Shown piece after piece: positions 23,826-34,439 of a DNA stretch of 64,000 bases (positions are counted from its first letter, which is position 1; each line of letters opens with the position of its first letter). The stretch is from positions 44,578,914 to 44,642,913 of the forward strand of contig NC_061794.1 of assembly GCF_021462225.1 (NCBI RefSeq). Reading direction: 5' to 3'. Below the pieces are notes generated by a model. The model ran no database searches. It saw nothing but the letters and a program-made list of their open reading frames with translations, and had not been told where the DNA came from. This DNA is from Girardinichthys multiradiatus (taxonomy: Eukaryota; Chordata; Actinopteri; Cyprinodontiformes; Goodeidae). A program made the position numbers and the translations under genes.

Positions 23826-24173
23826 TCACATCCTGCAGAGTGTAGGACCATGTGCTTGTGGACAAACTCTCTGCTGAAGGTGGGCCAGCCGGTGTAACAA
23901 TCTCATAGAGCTCATAAGGAAGCACATGAGTGCCAGGAAAATGACCAGGTTGTTTCCACACTCTCTTGGTAATCAGGCTCACTAGTTGCTTGCTGTTTCC
24001 CATGCTTCTGGTACCCTCACCCTTGTTTCTCTGCATCCCAGATTCATGTGTTATTCTCAGCCACACTGAGGGTTTCTATCCTAAGTTTCCATAGCAACAC
24101 TTACCTCTGCCACACTGCGATCCTCCAAGCAGTCCTCCACACTTCTCGAACTGTTTTCCTGAACATCGCTTAC

Positions 24174-24276
24174 CTGCCTGAGCGTCTGCTGCAATTTCAC
24201 TCACTGCCAACGTCAGACACAGCAAGACTCTAGGTACCCTCGCCGCCACGATATCTTCCACTTCACAACAAGTCAT
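24174..24276 (-). other. Possible first exon with signal-peptide-like ORF (weak)
   Basis: From an ATG at 24276 the minus strand encodes MTCCEVEDIVAARVPRVLLC followed by LTLAVSEIAADAQA, and meets GCAG|GTAAGC, a good splice donor, after 24174. The hydrophobic stretch and small residues before the donor resemble a secreted-protein leader, although the charged N-terminus is not ideal. Without splicing the frame runs on for another 30 Cys-rich codons and reaches a second donor-like GAG|GTAAGT at 24105. No acceptor or downstream exon could be assigned. It may be chance. Confidence 0.2.
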
Positions 24277-24437
24277 CTATCTTCCACATTTATTTCCTAC
24301 AGTAAAAGCCTGGTTTATCTTCCTCTTCCACTGTCTAGCCACGTTCTCCATTGGAGACAAAAGAAATTATTCCAGTTGACAAAATAAAATAAATCTTCTC
24401 TTATGCTTCATAATTGTTTCTGATCTGGAGTCCAGTG

Positions 24438-26747
24438 TTCAATTCAATTCTAATTCAATTCAAAAATACTTTATTAATCCCAAAGGGAAATTAAATGTTG
24501 TTGTAGCTCATTATGAGGGTTTCCTCAAAGAGCCGTTGTAGATGCTGATGGCTGTGGGCAGGAAGGATCTCCTGTAGCGCTCCATCTTTCAGCAGATCTG
24601 AAGAAGCCTCTGACTGAAGACACTGTTGTTGTAGGACAGTCTTATGAAGAGGATGCTCAGGGTTCTCCATAATGTTCTTCATTTTATGAAGAATCCATCT
24701 TTCCACAATGATCTCCAGAGGTTCCAGAGGAGTCCCCAGAACAGAACCAGCCTTTTTTATCAGTTTGTTGAGCTTTTTTAAGTCCCTGGTTCTGATGCTG
24801 CTTCCCCAGCAGATGATGGCAGAAGAGATCACACTCTCACAACAGACTTATAGAAGATATGCAGCATCTTGCTGCAAACACCAAAGGACCTAAGCTTCCT
24901 CAAGAAGTACAGTCTGCTCTGTCCCTTCTTGTAGATGGCTTCACAGTTGCATCTCCACTCTAGTCTGTTGTCCAGGTGAATACCGAGGTATTTATACTCC
25001 ACCACTTCCACTTCTTCTCCCATGATAGAAATAGTTTTTGACTTATTCCTGTTTCTCTTAAAATCTACAATCATCTCCTTTGTTTTAGTCACATTCAAAA
25101 TTAGATGATTGTTTCCACACCATTCCATAAAGCGGTCCACCACCTTCCTGTACTCAGCTTCTTGTCCATCTCTGATCCACCAACGACTGCAGAATCATCC
25201 GAATATTTCTGCAGATGACAGGAGTCTGTCTTGTACTGGAAGTCTGAGGTGTACAGAGTGGAAAGGAATGGTGAGAGTACAGTCCCCTGTGGTGCTCCTG
25301 TGCTGCTGACTACCTGGTTAGACTCACAACCCTTCAGTCTCACAAACTGTGGTCTGTTTGTCAGGTAGTCTTTGATCCAGGAGATTGTTGAGGCCTCCAC
25401 CTGAGTCTTCTGGAGTTTCTGACAAAGCAAATCAGGTTGGATTGTATTAAATGCACTGGAGAAATCCAAGAACATGATCCTCACAGTGCTACTGGCTTTG
25501 TCCAGATGACAGTGGGTTTGTTGAAGCAGGTGTATGATGGCATCTTCAACTCCAACTCCACAGCGATAAGCAAACTGAAGAGGGTCCTGATAGTTTACTG
25601 TTTGCTTACTCAGGTGGGCCAACAGGAGTCTCTCTAGGACCTTCATGATGTGAGATGTCAGGGCAACAGGTCTATAGTCATTGAGGACTGTTGGGTGAGT
25701 TTTCTTTGGTACCGGAACAAGACAGGAGGTCTTCCACAACACCGGAACCTTCTTCTGGGCCAGGCTAAGGTTGAAGAGGTGCTGCAGAATCCCACAGAGC
25801 TGCTCTGCACAGGCCTTCAGGACTCTAGGGCTGACATGATCTGGACCTGCAGCCTTATTCCAATTCAGTCTCTCCAATTGCATCTTCACTTGACTTCTTG
25901 AGACACACAGGTGGAAGGGGGAAGCAAAGGAAGCATCAGCATCTTCTGATATGGTTGAAGGCAAACATGTAGAAGCAGAAGGGTCTAGGGCTGAGGTGGA
26001 AGATAAAAAATGTGAGGTGTTACTGGACAGCTGTGGGTCCTGCCTGAAGCCCGTGATCTTCTTCATCCCTGTCCACACATCTTTGATATTGTTTTGCTGG
26101 AGCTTGCTCTCCAGCTTCTTCTTGTACACCTCCTTGCTGTCTCTTATCTTGACTTTAAGTTGCTTCTGTAAACTCCTCAATAATTCTCTGTCTCCCTCTC
26201 TGAAGGCTCTTTTTTTCTTGTTAAGCCGGTCCTTCAGGTCACTGGTGATCCAAGGTTTGTTATTGGGGAAGCATTTCACGGTTCTGGTGGGGATGATGTT
26301 ATCCACACAGAAGTTTATATAGTCGGTTACACACTCAGTCATGGCATTAATGTCCTCTCCATGGGGCTGGCACAGTGCATCCCAGTCTGTAGCCTCAAAG
26401 CACCCTTGCAGAGCTTCTTCAGCTTCCTGTGACCATTTTCTCACAGTCCTCTTTATTACAGGTTGCCTCTGAACAAAGGGCTTATATTTCGAGCAGAGAA
26501 AAACAAGATTGTGATCTGATTTGCCTAGAGGAGGTCTTGCTGTAGAGATGTATGAGTCCTTGACATTTGCATAAAACAAATCCAATGTTTTGTTTTCTCT
26601 GGTAGAGCAGCTGACAAACTGTCGAAACATTGGAAGTGTAGCAGAGAGTGAAGCATGGTTAAAATCACCAGAAATTGCCACAAAAGCATTGGGGTTTTGT
26701 GTCTGTAGCTTAGCAACAACTGAGCTGATGGCATCAGTCAGATGCTG
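24438..26747 (-). mobile_element. L2/CR1-like LINE, 5'-truncated, about 2.3 kb
   Basis: Minus-strand order: end of an APE-type endonuclease, reverse transcriptase, C-terminal region, then the 3' end GGGATTAATAAAGTATTTTT and a TTGAATTGAA-type tail finishing at 24438. The 5' end is cut inside the endonuclease and lies at a perfect hairpin (26748-26781), beyond which a Tc1 relic begins. Tail and 3' end resemble those of the retroposons at 29328-30195 and 34440-35655, which suggests shared mobilisation machinery. Confidence 0.93.
24491..26742 (-). pseudogene. LINE endonuclease/reverse-transcriptase ORF2, two frameshifts
   Basis: The longest intact piece is 526 codons (26681 to 25101). Visible in order: the endonuclease end with SGDFNH (residues 4-9) and SDH (55-57); RT with NDYRPVALTS (334-343), FLDFSSAF containing the first catalytic Asp (404-411), GAPQG (462-466) and YSDD (493-496, usually F/YADD). 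Near 25165 a one-base loss shifts the frame from DK to the real continuation VDRFMEWCGNNHLILNVTKT (second piece, 25143-24829). Another one-base loss near 24840 leads to the third piece (24832-24491), which starts in ICWGSSIRTRDLKKLNKLIK. With only two frameshifts and few stops it is a fairly recent copy, but it cannot make active enzyme. Confidence 0.92.
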
Positions 26748-26781
26748 ATGGCATCACATGCAGTGTCGCATGTGATGCCAT
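26748..26781. repeat. Perfect 14-bp inverted repeat at LINE 5' junction
   Basis: ATGGCATCACATGC (26748-26761), a six-base loop AGTGTC, then GCATGTGATGCCAT (26768-26781). The left arm includes a GATGGCATCA block that also appears in the LINE endonuclease frame just inside (about 26728), so the arms probably come from template switching when the LINE inserted. Confidence 0.95.
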
Positions 26782-26784
26782 ATT

Positions 26785-27470
26785 TGTTTTAACACAGGTG
26801 TTTTGTGAAGGCCTCAGATGTGCGTTAGAGAACATTAGTGAACAAACAGCATCATGAAGGCCAAGGAACACAGCAAACAGATCAGAGAGAAACTTGTGGA
26901 GACGTTTAAAGAAGTTCGGTTCGGTTCTAAAACAGTATCCCAAGCTTTGAACATCTACAATGATGTTCAAAGAAGTACTGTTTAATCCACTATCTGAAAG
27001 AGGAGAGAGTATGACAAATCTACCAAGACATGTCCCACCACCTAAACCTGACATGTAAAGCTCAAGGTCGGCCACAGACGGCCCAAGGAGCAGAAACAGG
27101 GAAACTTGGCAGAGATGATGAGAAGATGAATAAAACTAAAAATGGGACAATCCTGTAAAAACCTGTTGGAAGCTGCAACAGACCTGAGAATGGGATTGGG
27201 GTCCAGCTTCCAGCTGGACAACAACCCCGAACATTTATGAATGGTTTAGATCAATGCATATTCATGTATAGAAGGGCCCAGTCAAAGTCCAGGCCTAAAT
27301 CAAATTGAGAATCTGTGACCAGTCTTTAACATTTATGTTCTCAGACACTCTCTAATATGTACCACCTTGTGTGGGTCCACATAAAATACTTTTAGCTTTG
27401 TGATTTTAATATGACGAAATGTTAAAATATTTCAGTGGGTTTTAAATACTTGTGGAGGGCACTAAATGAG
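26785..27470 (+). mobile_element. Tc1-like (Tdr1/salmonid-type) relic
   Basis: TTTTGTGAAGGCCTCAGATG, GTGAACAAACAGCATCATGA and AGATCAGAGAGAAACTTGTG mark the 5' leader and N-terminal codons of the family at 11960. Later come CCAGCTGGACAACAACCCC (region of the second catalytic Asp) and AAGTCCAGGCCTAAATCAAA (the SPDLN-I segment). A large central deletion joins N-terminal sequence to CCTGTTGGAAGCTGCAAC. The 3' end fades near 27470. Confidence 0.8.
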
Positions 27471-27559
27471 AACCTGCTGGTGCTGCTTCCTCTTGGGAAA
27501 GTTATTAAGGATTACCAATGGGACCCCTAAACAACATCTCAAAAAGAGAAAATGCTGCT

Positions 27560-27870
27560 TAACTTTCATTTTTACTTACTTTTTTTTTTAATAAGTGTGA
27601 TTGCCCTTGATTTGAACAGGAAAGTATGGCAATTTGCCAATCAGATTTTTTGCATTTAAAATTAGAAAAAATAACTTCATTATCTTACTTCAAGTGCTTA
27701 CTTTAGGGACCAAAATACTTATTTTATTGTCAGATAAAGTTTGTTTTTAACAAATGTATTTGCACTTAATTTGAACAGGTAAGTAAGATTATTTGCCAAT
27801 AGAATGAGTATTTTGACCCCTAAAATAAGATAATTATGTTTTGCACTTATAAGATATTGGAGTTGTTTTT
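27560..27870. repeat. Foldback MITE-like repeat (decayed)
   Basis: A segment with TTGATTTGAACAGGAAAGTA and GCAATTTGCCAAT (27608-27646) recurs as TTAATTTGAACAGGTAAGTA and TTATTTGCCAAT (about 27766-27804). Flanking text such as TTAGGGACCAAAATACTTA reappears inverted as GAGTATTTTGACCCCTAAA. This mixture of direct and inverted arms resembles palindromic fish MITEs. Boundaries are uncertain. Confidence 0.5.
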
Positions 27871-27964
27871 TTCTCATTTTAAATACAAAAGATTTTATGT
27901 CGTTAACCATCTTGTCCCAAAAAACAGTTGGGGAGGCCATTTGTTAAAATAACACAAACTCATT

Positions 27965-28190
27965 CACCCAGTAAAGCCACTAATTTAAAACCTAAGTACT
28001 GTTTTACCACTTTCCAGTGGCTGCAGCTGTTTTGAGTGTGGTTCGGGGGAGAGTAAGTGATTTAGAGGTGAAATGGGATGATGATGATGTTCATTCTAGT
28101 AATTTCTAAAGCAAAAAAACATCCTAATTTAAATCAGGCCAGACAATCTGTGATTAAAGCGTGGCAGATGAGGCCAGCAGGCTTCGGGCA
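27965..28190 (+). repeat. Non-coding segment with a homologue at 22036 (copy 2)
   Basis: AAAGCCACTAATTTAAAAC, CTGTTTTGAGTG, ATGTTCATTCTAGT and CAATCTGTGATTAAA match copy 1 in order and direction across roughly 220 bp, with small indels. Downstream, 28190-28775 holds nothing certain; AACAAAATTATTGGCACC at 28640 may be the end of another Tc1-like relic. Confidence 0.6.
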
Positions 28191-29327
28191 AATATAATTA
28201 TAGGTGCTATTGCTGGCAGGATTTTGACACTGGTATCTGGTTTTCTGGTGTCGACTGCGAACATCTGACAGAACATTTAACCCAAGCTTTATTTCTACAG
28301 ACTTGTATTTTCTCAAAATTTTTTCTGTACCCATCGTTGCACATAGATTAAGACATTAACCAGTCTAACAGGAAGTTTAAAATGTTAGGATAAAAAAAAT
28401 TAGATTTTGGAGCTAACTGGCAGCAAAAAATTGGCTCCGTACTGATTTACTGTATATGAAGAGCCCTCCTCAATTATCTTTCTCTCCCTTCCAGTAAATA
28501 TGTGTAAAAGGACTGAAATCCATCTTTTACTAGCGTAATCTGGAAATATCCAACCTCCAATTTGAGAACATTTATCCATAAATAAAATTAATAAATAAAA
28601 TCCCTATTAATAAATTTACCTAATATGAAAGCATCAGTAACAAAATTATTGGCACCTGCTGTTGGTATTTTTATACAATGTCTTTTTTGCTAAGAGGGCA
28701 GGACTCCTTCCACAACATTTCAAAAGGTTCTAGCATGAATTTTCAAAAGGCATTTTCAAATGCTATGAATCAGAAAAAGGCGGACCCAAGATTCAGCCAG
28801 ACACAGTACTGAAAGTTTAAAAGGTTTATTCAGCCACAGGAAAACGTCACACAGGTAACACTCCTCACAGCTTCCAGGAATCACTGAGGCAGAAAGAGGG
28901 ATTAGTGACTTGTAGTCTCTCCAGATTTTGCAGGGATCAGAAAAGCCACTAACCTGCTTTTGTCTTGAGTGGAACTTGAAACCCAGAGGGGAAACCTCAG
29001 CGGGCGGCAGGCGGTGATCTCCACAGCTCAGGTAAGAAGTGACTCCAGGCTGAATAATCCAAGGGCTAGGCTGGCTCAATAATCCAAGGACAGAAACAGG
29101 GTCAACGATTGGAACAAGAGGCGTCAGGCAAGGGGCAGGCAGAGGCATAAACCAGATGCAGCAAACAAGGTCGACAACCAAAATCCAAATAGTCCGACAG
29201 GGAGCAGGCAGAGGCATAAATCCAAAAGGCAAGGCAAGGTCAAAAACAATGATCAGACAGGAAGGAACGCTGGATATCTACTCACACGATGGCTTTCAAA
29301 AATCTGGCACCGTCTGCTTGTCAGAGT

Positions 29328-29481
29328 CATTGTAAGGCTGCCTGGCATGTGTGATGGGATTTTCAGAGCGATCAACACTCAGACTGAGATGTTACGTGAG
29401 CTGAATCGCAGACTGAATGTGATCCTTACATAGGATCGCAGGCAGCTTGCGGTTCCTGGACTCAGGGGTGAAATGGGATAA
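29328..29481 (+). pseudogene. 3' half of the retroposon membrane-protein ORF, with stop
   Basis: Encodes the homologue of residues 57-106 of the ORF at 35105-35425: IVRLPGMCDGIFRAINTQTE then MLRELNRRLNVILT, a TAG replacing CAG (Gln), and DRRQLAVPGLRGEMG before the terminal TAA at 29479-29481. The membrane segment is missing because of 5' truncation. Nonfunctional. Confidence 0.85.
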
Positions 29482-30195
29482 ATCTTGGAGAAAGTTGTTC
29501 GTTCGGATCTGGCGAAAGACCAGGAATTTGGCTGTTTGGATTCGCCGTTGAGAAGCACCAGCGAAACTCTCAAGGCTGACAGAAAATTAAGAGTCAGCCT
29601 AACCCAAATAATTGTTGTTTTTCTGAATCTGGCTCCCCTGCACGGCCTTGATGGCTGGCTATCTTCAACCTCTCCTGGAAGTTATGTAAATATGACCCTC
29701 TGCTCCCTCTGCCCCCTCCCTTCCCTGAGGACATCTGTGGACCTGCTCAGAACTTTGTGACCAGTTGATGAACATTCCAACGTACCATCAAGGACAATGA
29801 CCTCTGTGACAGTGCTTAATGGACTCACTTGCACACACTCACACATGCTCAAGATAAACATATGCACCCCTCACACCACCTTCACTGTTCCCGACATGAT
29901 GTTGTTTTGTCAACTTGTTGCTTCTTTGTGCTGAGGTTTTTTGCAATCTCAAACTGTATCCTGCTAAGGATAAAGTATGAAATATGATTTTCTTTCCTCT
30001 ACTTTCCTAATGTGGCCTCTTTTCTCATCTTGCAAGGGCAGCGCCTGTGAGTGGGCAGCAAAGCCTCGGTGACCCGTTCCCCCTTTTCTTGTGTCATCAT
30101 GTCTGTTTGGATGGGTTGTACTGGATTTCTAATTTCCCCTCGGGGATCAATAAAGTATCTTTGAATTGAATTGAATTGAATTGAATTGAATTGAA
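29328..30195 (+). mobile_element. ORF-bearing retroposon, copy 1 (5'-truncated)
   Basis: Homology to the copy at 34440-35655 starts inside the ORF at CATTGTAAGGCTGCCTGGCA and continues through about 650 bp of conserved 3' untranslated sequence to GGGGATCAATAAAGTATC and six TTGAA units. Truncation at the 5' end and a simple-repeat 3' tail are the marks of target-primed reverse transcription. It lies inside an LTR-like repeat, so that repeat is older. Confidence 0.85.
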
Positions 30196-30322
30196 TATCA
30201 GGGAAGACACAGGTGCTTGGCATGCCACAGATTGCACTACACTGCAGCACCCACCAGGTGCATCTAATCTGCTGATTGCAGCCAGGGAGACAGGGTAGAG
30301 CAGACGTGCCAGAATCATAACA

Positions 30323-30593
30323 TCATAATGCTAACCAGGTTCTCATAGCCTTTGGAAGAGAAACAGGCCCTGAGAATAGATCCTCCATAATACTTAACAG
30401 CGGACATGAAGTGCTTCTCTACTACATGCCTGACTCACCTGGGGTCTTTGTTGACAGAAGGAGGATTGTCAAGCTGCTGTTGCATTGTCTCCTATCTTGT
30501 TTTTTATGCTTGTGTATTAAAAAACATGTTTTATGCTGATCTAAATGTGAAGAGTAGAAGGGGATTTCATGGCATAATAGTGACTAGTGCATG
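30323..30593. other. No gene recognised
   Basis: Short stretch between the interrupted repeat and the Tc1 element; nothing recognised. Confidence 0.45.
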
Positions 30594-30595
30594 TA

Positions 30596-32125
30596 CAGGT
30601 CCTTCTCAAAATATTAGCATATTGTGATAAAGTTCATTATTTTCCATAATGTCATGATGAAAATTTAACATTTCAGGTCTTTTATTGTCTTAATACGGAT
30701 GATTTTGGCATACAGCTCATGAAAACCCAAAATTCCTATCTCACAAAATTAGCATATTTCATCCGACCAATAAAAGAAAAGTGTTTTTAATACAAAAAAC
30801 GTCAACCTTCAAATAATCATGTACAGTTATGCACTCAATACTTGGTCGGGAATCCTTTGGCAGAAATGACTGCTTCAATGCGGCGTGGCATGGAGGCAAT
30901 CATTCTGTGGCACTGCTGAGGTCTTATGGAGGCCCAGGATGCTTCGATAGCGGCCTTTAGCTCATCCAGAGTGTTGGGTCTTGAGTCTCTCAACGTTCTC
31001 TTCACAATATCCCACAGATTCTCTATGAGGTTCAGGTCAGGAGAGTTGGCAGGCCAATTGAGCACAGTGATACCATGGTCAGTAAACCATTTACCAGTGG
31101 TTTTGGCACTGTGAGCAGGTGCCAGGTCGAGCTGAAAAATGAAATCTTCATCTCCATAAAGCTTTTCAGCAGATGGAAGCATGAAGTGCTCCAAAATCTC
31201 CTGATAGCTAGCTGCATTGACCCTGCCCTTGATAAAACACAGTGGACCAACACCAGCAGCTGACACGGCACCCCAGACCATCACTGACTGTGGGTACTTG
31301 ACACTGGACTTCTGGCATTTTGGCATTTCCTTCTCCCCAGTCTTCCTCCAGACTCTGGCACCTTGATTTCCGAATGACATGCAGAATTTGCTTTAATCTG
31401 AAAAAAGTACTTTGGATCACTGAGCAACAGTCCAGTGCTGCTTCTCTGTAGCCCAGGTCTGGGGAATGCGGCACCTGTAGCCCATTTCCTGCACACGCCT
31501 GTGCACGGTGGCTCTGGATGTTTCTACTCCAGACTCAGTCCACTGCTTCCGCAGGTCCCCCAAGGTCTGGAATCGGCCCTTCTCCAAAATCTTCCTCAGG
31601 GTCCGGTCACCTCTTCTCGTTGTGCAGCGTTTTCTGCCACACTTTTTCCTTCCCACAGACTTCCCACTGAGGTGCCTTGATACAGCACTCTGGGAACAGC
31701 CTATTCGTTCAGAAATTTCTTTCTGTGTCTTACCCTCTTGCTTGAGGGTGTCAATAGTGGCCTTCTGGACAGCAGTCAGGTCGGCAGTCTTACCCATGAT
31801 TGGGGTTTTGAGTGATGAACCAGGCTGGGAGTTTTAAAGGCCTCAGGAATCCTTTGCAGGTGTTTAGAGTTAACTCGTTGATTCAGATGTTTAGGTTCAT
31901 AGCTCGTTTAGAGACCCTTTTAATGATATGCTAATTTTGTGAGATAGGAATTTTGGGTTTTCATGAGCTGTATGCCAAAATCATCTGTATTAAGACAATA
32001 AAAGACCTGAAATATTTCAGTTAGTGTGCAATTAATCTAAAATATATGAATGTTAAATTTTCATCATGACATTATGGAAAATAATGAACTTTATCACAAT
32101 ATGCTAATATTTTGAGAAGGACCAG
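30596..32125 (-). mobile_element. DD34E Tc1-like element, decayed copy
   Basis: TA at 30594-30595 precedes CAGGTCCTTCTCAAAATATT. The right end reads AATATTTTGAGAAGGACC with CCAG for CCTG, followed by TA at 32126-32127. Compared with the intact copy at 48234-49847 it has lost about 38 bp from the left inverted repeat (between AACATT and TCAGG) and about 45 bp from the transposase. Both losses lie between short microhomologies. Confidence 0.95.
30835..31797 (-). pseudogene. DD34E Tc1-like transposase with stops and deletion
   Basis: The N-terminal 126 codons (31797 down to 31417) carry the paired-like DNA-binding domain, KTQKEISERIGCSQSAVSRH and the basic GRKKCGRKR. Relative to the intact copy, about 15 residues after CRIPQ are deleted in frame. 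TGG (Trp) has become TGA at about 31419, and the Glu right after the first catalytic Asp has become TAA (SD-stop-SK). A second open piece (31380-30835) holds FQLDLAPAHSAKTTGKWF and PDLNLIENLWD and reaches the natural end KGFPTKY. Dead. Confidence 0.93.
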
Positions 32126-32127
32126 TA

Positions 32128-34112
32128 TATTGCATAGTTGGGCCTTCCCTTCCAGATACTTCTTACTCAGCCCATTATGATCATTAGCTGAAGACAACCT
32201 CCTGTGCTTTAGCGTTTAGTGCAGTTTTGGTGCATAAAACAGCCAAGAGTCTTAAAGCCTCTCCAGTTCCACACAGCTGCATGGGCCATATATTTCTTCC
32301 AGAACCAGAAGTTTCTGAACCAAACTGTACCGGTTTCTGTGAGCCAAGTTCATCCTTTCCAGCTGCCAACTAGAAAATGACTAACACATCCAGGGCTGAA
32401 AAACAGCATATCGTGCTGCAACCTTTTTAGCAACACACATCTTTTTACTGTTTTATCCTTTTGAAAAAGAAAAAATTATAATTCACAGTGAGTTTATAAC
32501 CTCCTGATAGCAGTTCCAGTATACTGAAATGTCTATAGCCAGCAACGGCTCCACCTCTTATAAAAAATCATCATTACATCAGCAAGCAGACTGGTGAAGA
32601 CTGCACATTAAATGATAATTTTCTGATCAAACAGTCAGAACGCTGAAGGTATTCAGACAAGAAACAGAAACCTTTGATGAAACCTGCCTAGTAACGACAG
32701 ACATCTCTGAATCAACCTTATTTTACACTGACATGTTAAAGAGAAGATTTCCTCTTATTATTTCAATTTATTTCAAACAAGTTGTCTCATAAAATTTATC
32801 TTTTTCTATTTTTACTGTTTATTTATTTACATGTTTTGTGTTACTGGGGCAATTTCTGGCTTTCTCTCAATACCCTGTAGGCCCTGGTGGCTGGACACTC
32901 ATATTATGGGATGAATAGGTTGGAGTTCACAGTATATTGCTCTGTCAGGATGTGTATGTTTTCATGAATTTTTCTTCCATATTATAGGATTAATTAACCG
33001 TCTGAGAATGACATTTCAATGCTCTGTGTTGCCCCCAAATGGTCATAATAATAAACTGAATGGCCTAGAAGCTCCCTGTTACAAGTATACCTCCATGCCG
33101 AGGTGAGTAAAACATTTTCATTGTGTTGCATGAGACCGAGTTATGTTATTATTGGGTCAATGCTATGATATTTGAATCACAGTTCCATCAGTTCTGCAGC
33201 AGTTGTGCTCTTGTCTGGTTTACATGGTGTGTGAGGACTATTTTGATATGTATGAAATTATTTGTGTCAGCCTGGGTTTGTAGGCAATCAAATTGTGTAT
33301 GCTAAAGTGTATTAATGCATAGGCAGAGCTTTGTTTTTCTATGCAATTGTGTCTTTTATTCTACTGAAATTAAAGGCAGACGACCAATAGAGTGGTGGTG
33401 ACATTCGTCTCATCTAGACAAAGCACGGAGTCCCAGTAGTGTTTTCCATCTCCACGCATTTATGTCTGGGATGGTAGGATTCGAAAAGAACAAAAAGGTT
33501 TTGGTAAGTAATCATTTTGCTTGAAATCAAGCCATTTTCTCACACCCACTTCTTGGCTTAAAGCTCAGCACACTTCTGGCTTACTTGAATAGAATGTTCT
33601 CTTGTCTTTATCGTTTTGAGCATAGTATTATTACCAGAATTACAAATAGTTTCAGAATATATATATACAAAATACAAATGTGTACTAGGAAAGCTCTGAC
33701 AAAACAGCTCAATTTAAAAAGAGATAAAATTACATACAGTACACGTATACTCTAATGACTACACCCTAAATTCCTCTGTTGTAACATGACAAAATGTAAA
33801 TAAGATTGATGACAAAATGTAAATAAGATAGATGAATATTAACCTTTCTGCATAACACTGTTAAGTGTTTGCTGGTGATTTGTTTTTAATATTGTTTTGA
33901 ACTGTATCCTTAAAAATTACAGCTAATTGCCACTTTTACTGATTCCTGTTCCTCCAGATCAACATGAAGGTAATTGTCTGCACTGATCTGGGCCTTTGCA
34001 GATTGAGGAACTGTGGGTAGTCAGCCAAAGCAGACAAACCTCATTAGTTGTCCTGAAACCACAAAATGCTGGGTAATCAAAGATGGTGCTCCAAGTTGGT
34101 CCAATTTCATGG
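32128..34112. other. No gene recognised
   Basis: AT-rich DNA. A short tandem AAATGTAAATAAGAT duplication is visible near 33790-33830. No recognisable gene or repeat family. Confidence 0.5.
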
Positions 34113-34116
34113 ATGA

Positions 34117-34312
34117 AATAGGTTAGTGACCAAAGTGCATCCTGGAGTGTCTATCGTGCAGTGGGCCACTATTAGATTATATGGGATTTATGCTTTACTC
34201 TTTTAGTGATTTTGTGTATATGAACTTGCTGCAGCTTTTTCCTTAAGAGATTCAGTGAGTATTTACCATGATTCTGTCCATGATTTTTCATCACATATAC
34301 AGTATTATGTTT
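34117..34312 (+). repeat. 195-bp repeat, copy 1 (pair with 38950)
   Basis: From AATAGGTTAGTGACCAAAGT through ATTATGTGTATATGAAC-like text to CACATATACAGTATTATGT the sequence is nearly identical to 38950-39146, with only a few substitutions and small indels. No ORF. The element type is unknown. Confidence 0.85.
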
Positions 34313-34439
34313 AAGGAAGGCAATTAGAAACAAAAAATTATTTTCAGTTCAAGAAGAAAAAGTGTGAGAAGAAGAAGAGAGTCTGGAGAAAACTGTTGGT
34401 ACTTTGTGCCATTTCGTTGATCGTTTGAGTGTAGCTGAT

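Larger units (their letters stand above)
28776..30322 (-). mobile_element. LTR-like repeat of unknown class, interrupted by a retroposon
   Basis: The left part (28776-29327) begins AAAAGGCGGACCCAAGATTC, with AAGGTTTATTCAGCCAC (AATAAACC on the minus strand). The right part (30196-30322) contains CCACCAGGTGCATCTAATCT and ends near GTGCCAGAATCATAACA. Minus-strand ends of TGTTATGATTCTGG and GGGTCCGCC parallel the other LTR-like repeats of the window. The retroposon at 29328-30195 splits it. Confidence 0.4.

Noticed and set aside
29999..30250. Minus ORF including FNSIQFNSIQ repeats
   Set aside because: Translation of the antisense of the TTGAA retroposon tail.
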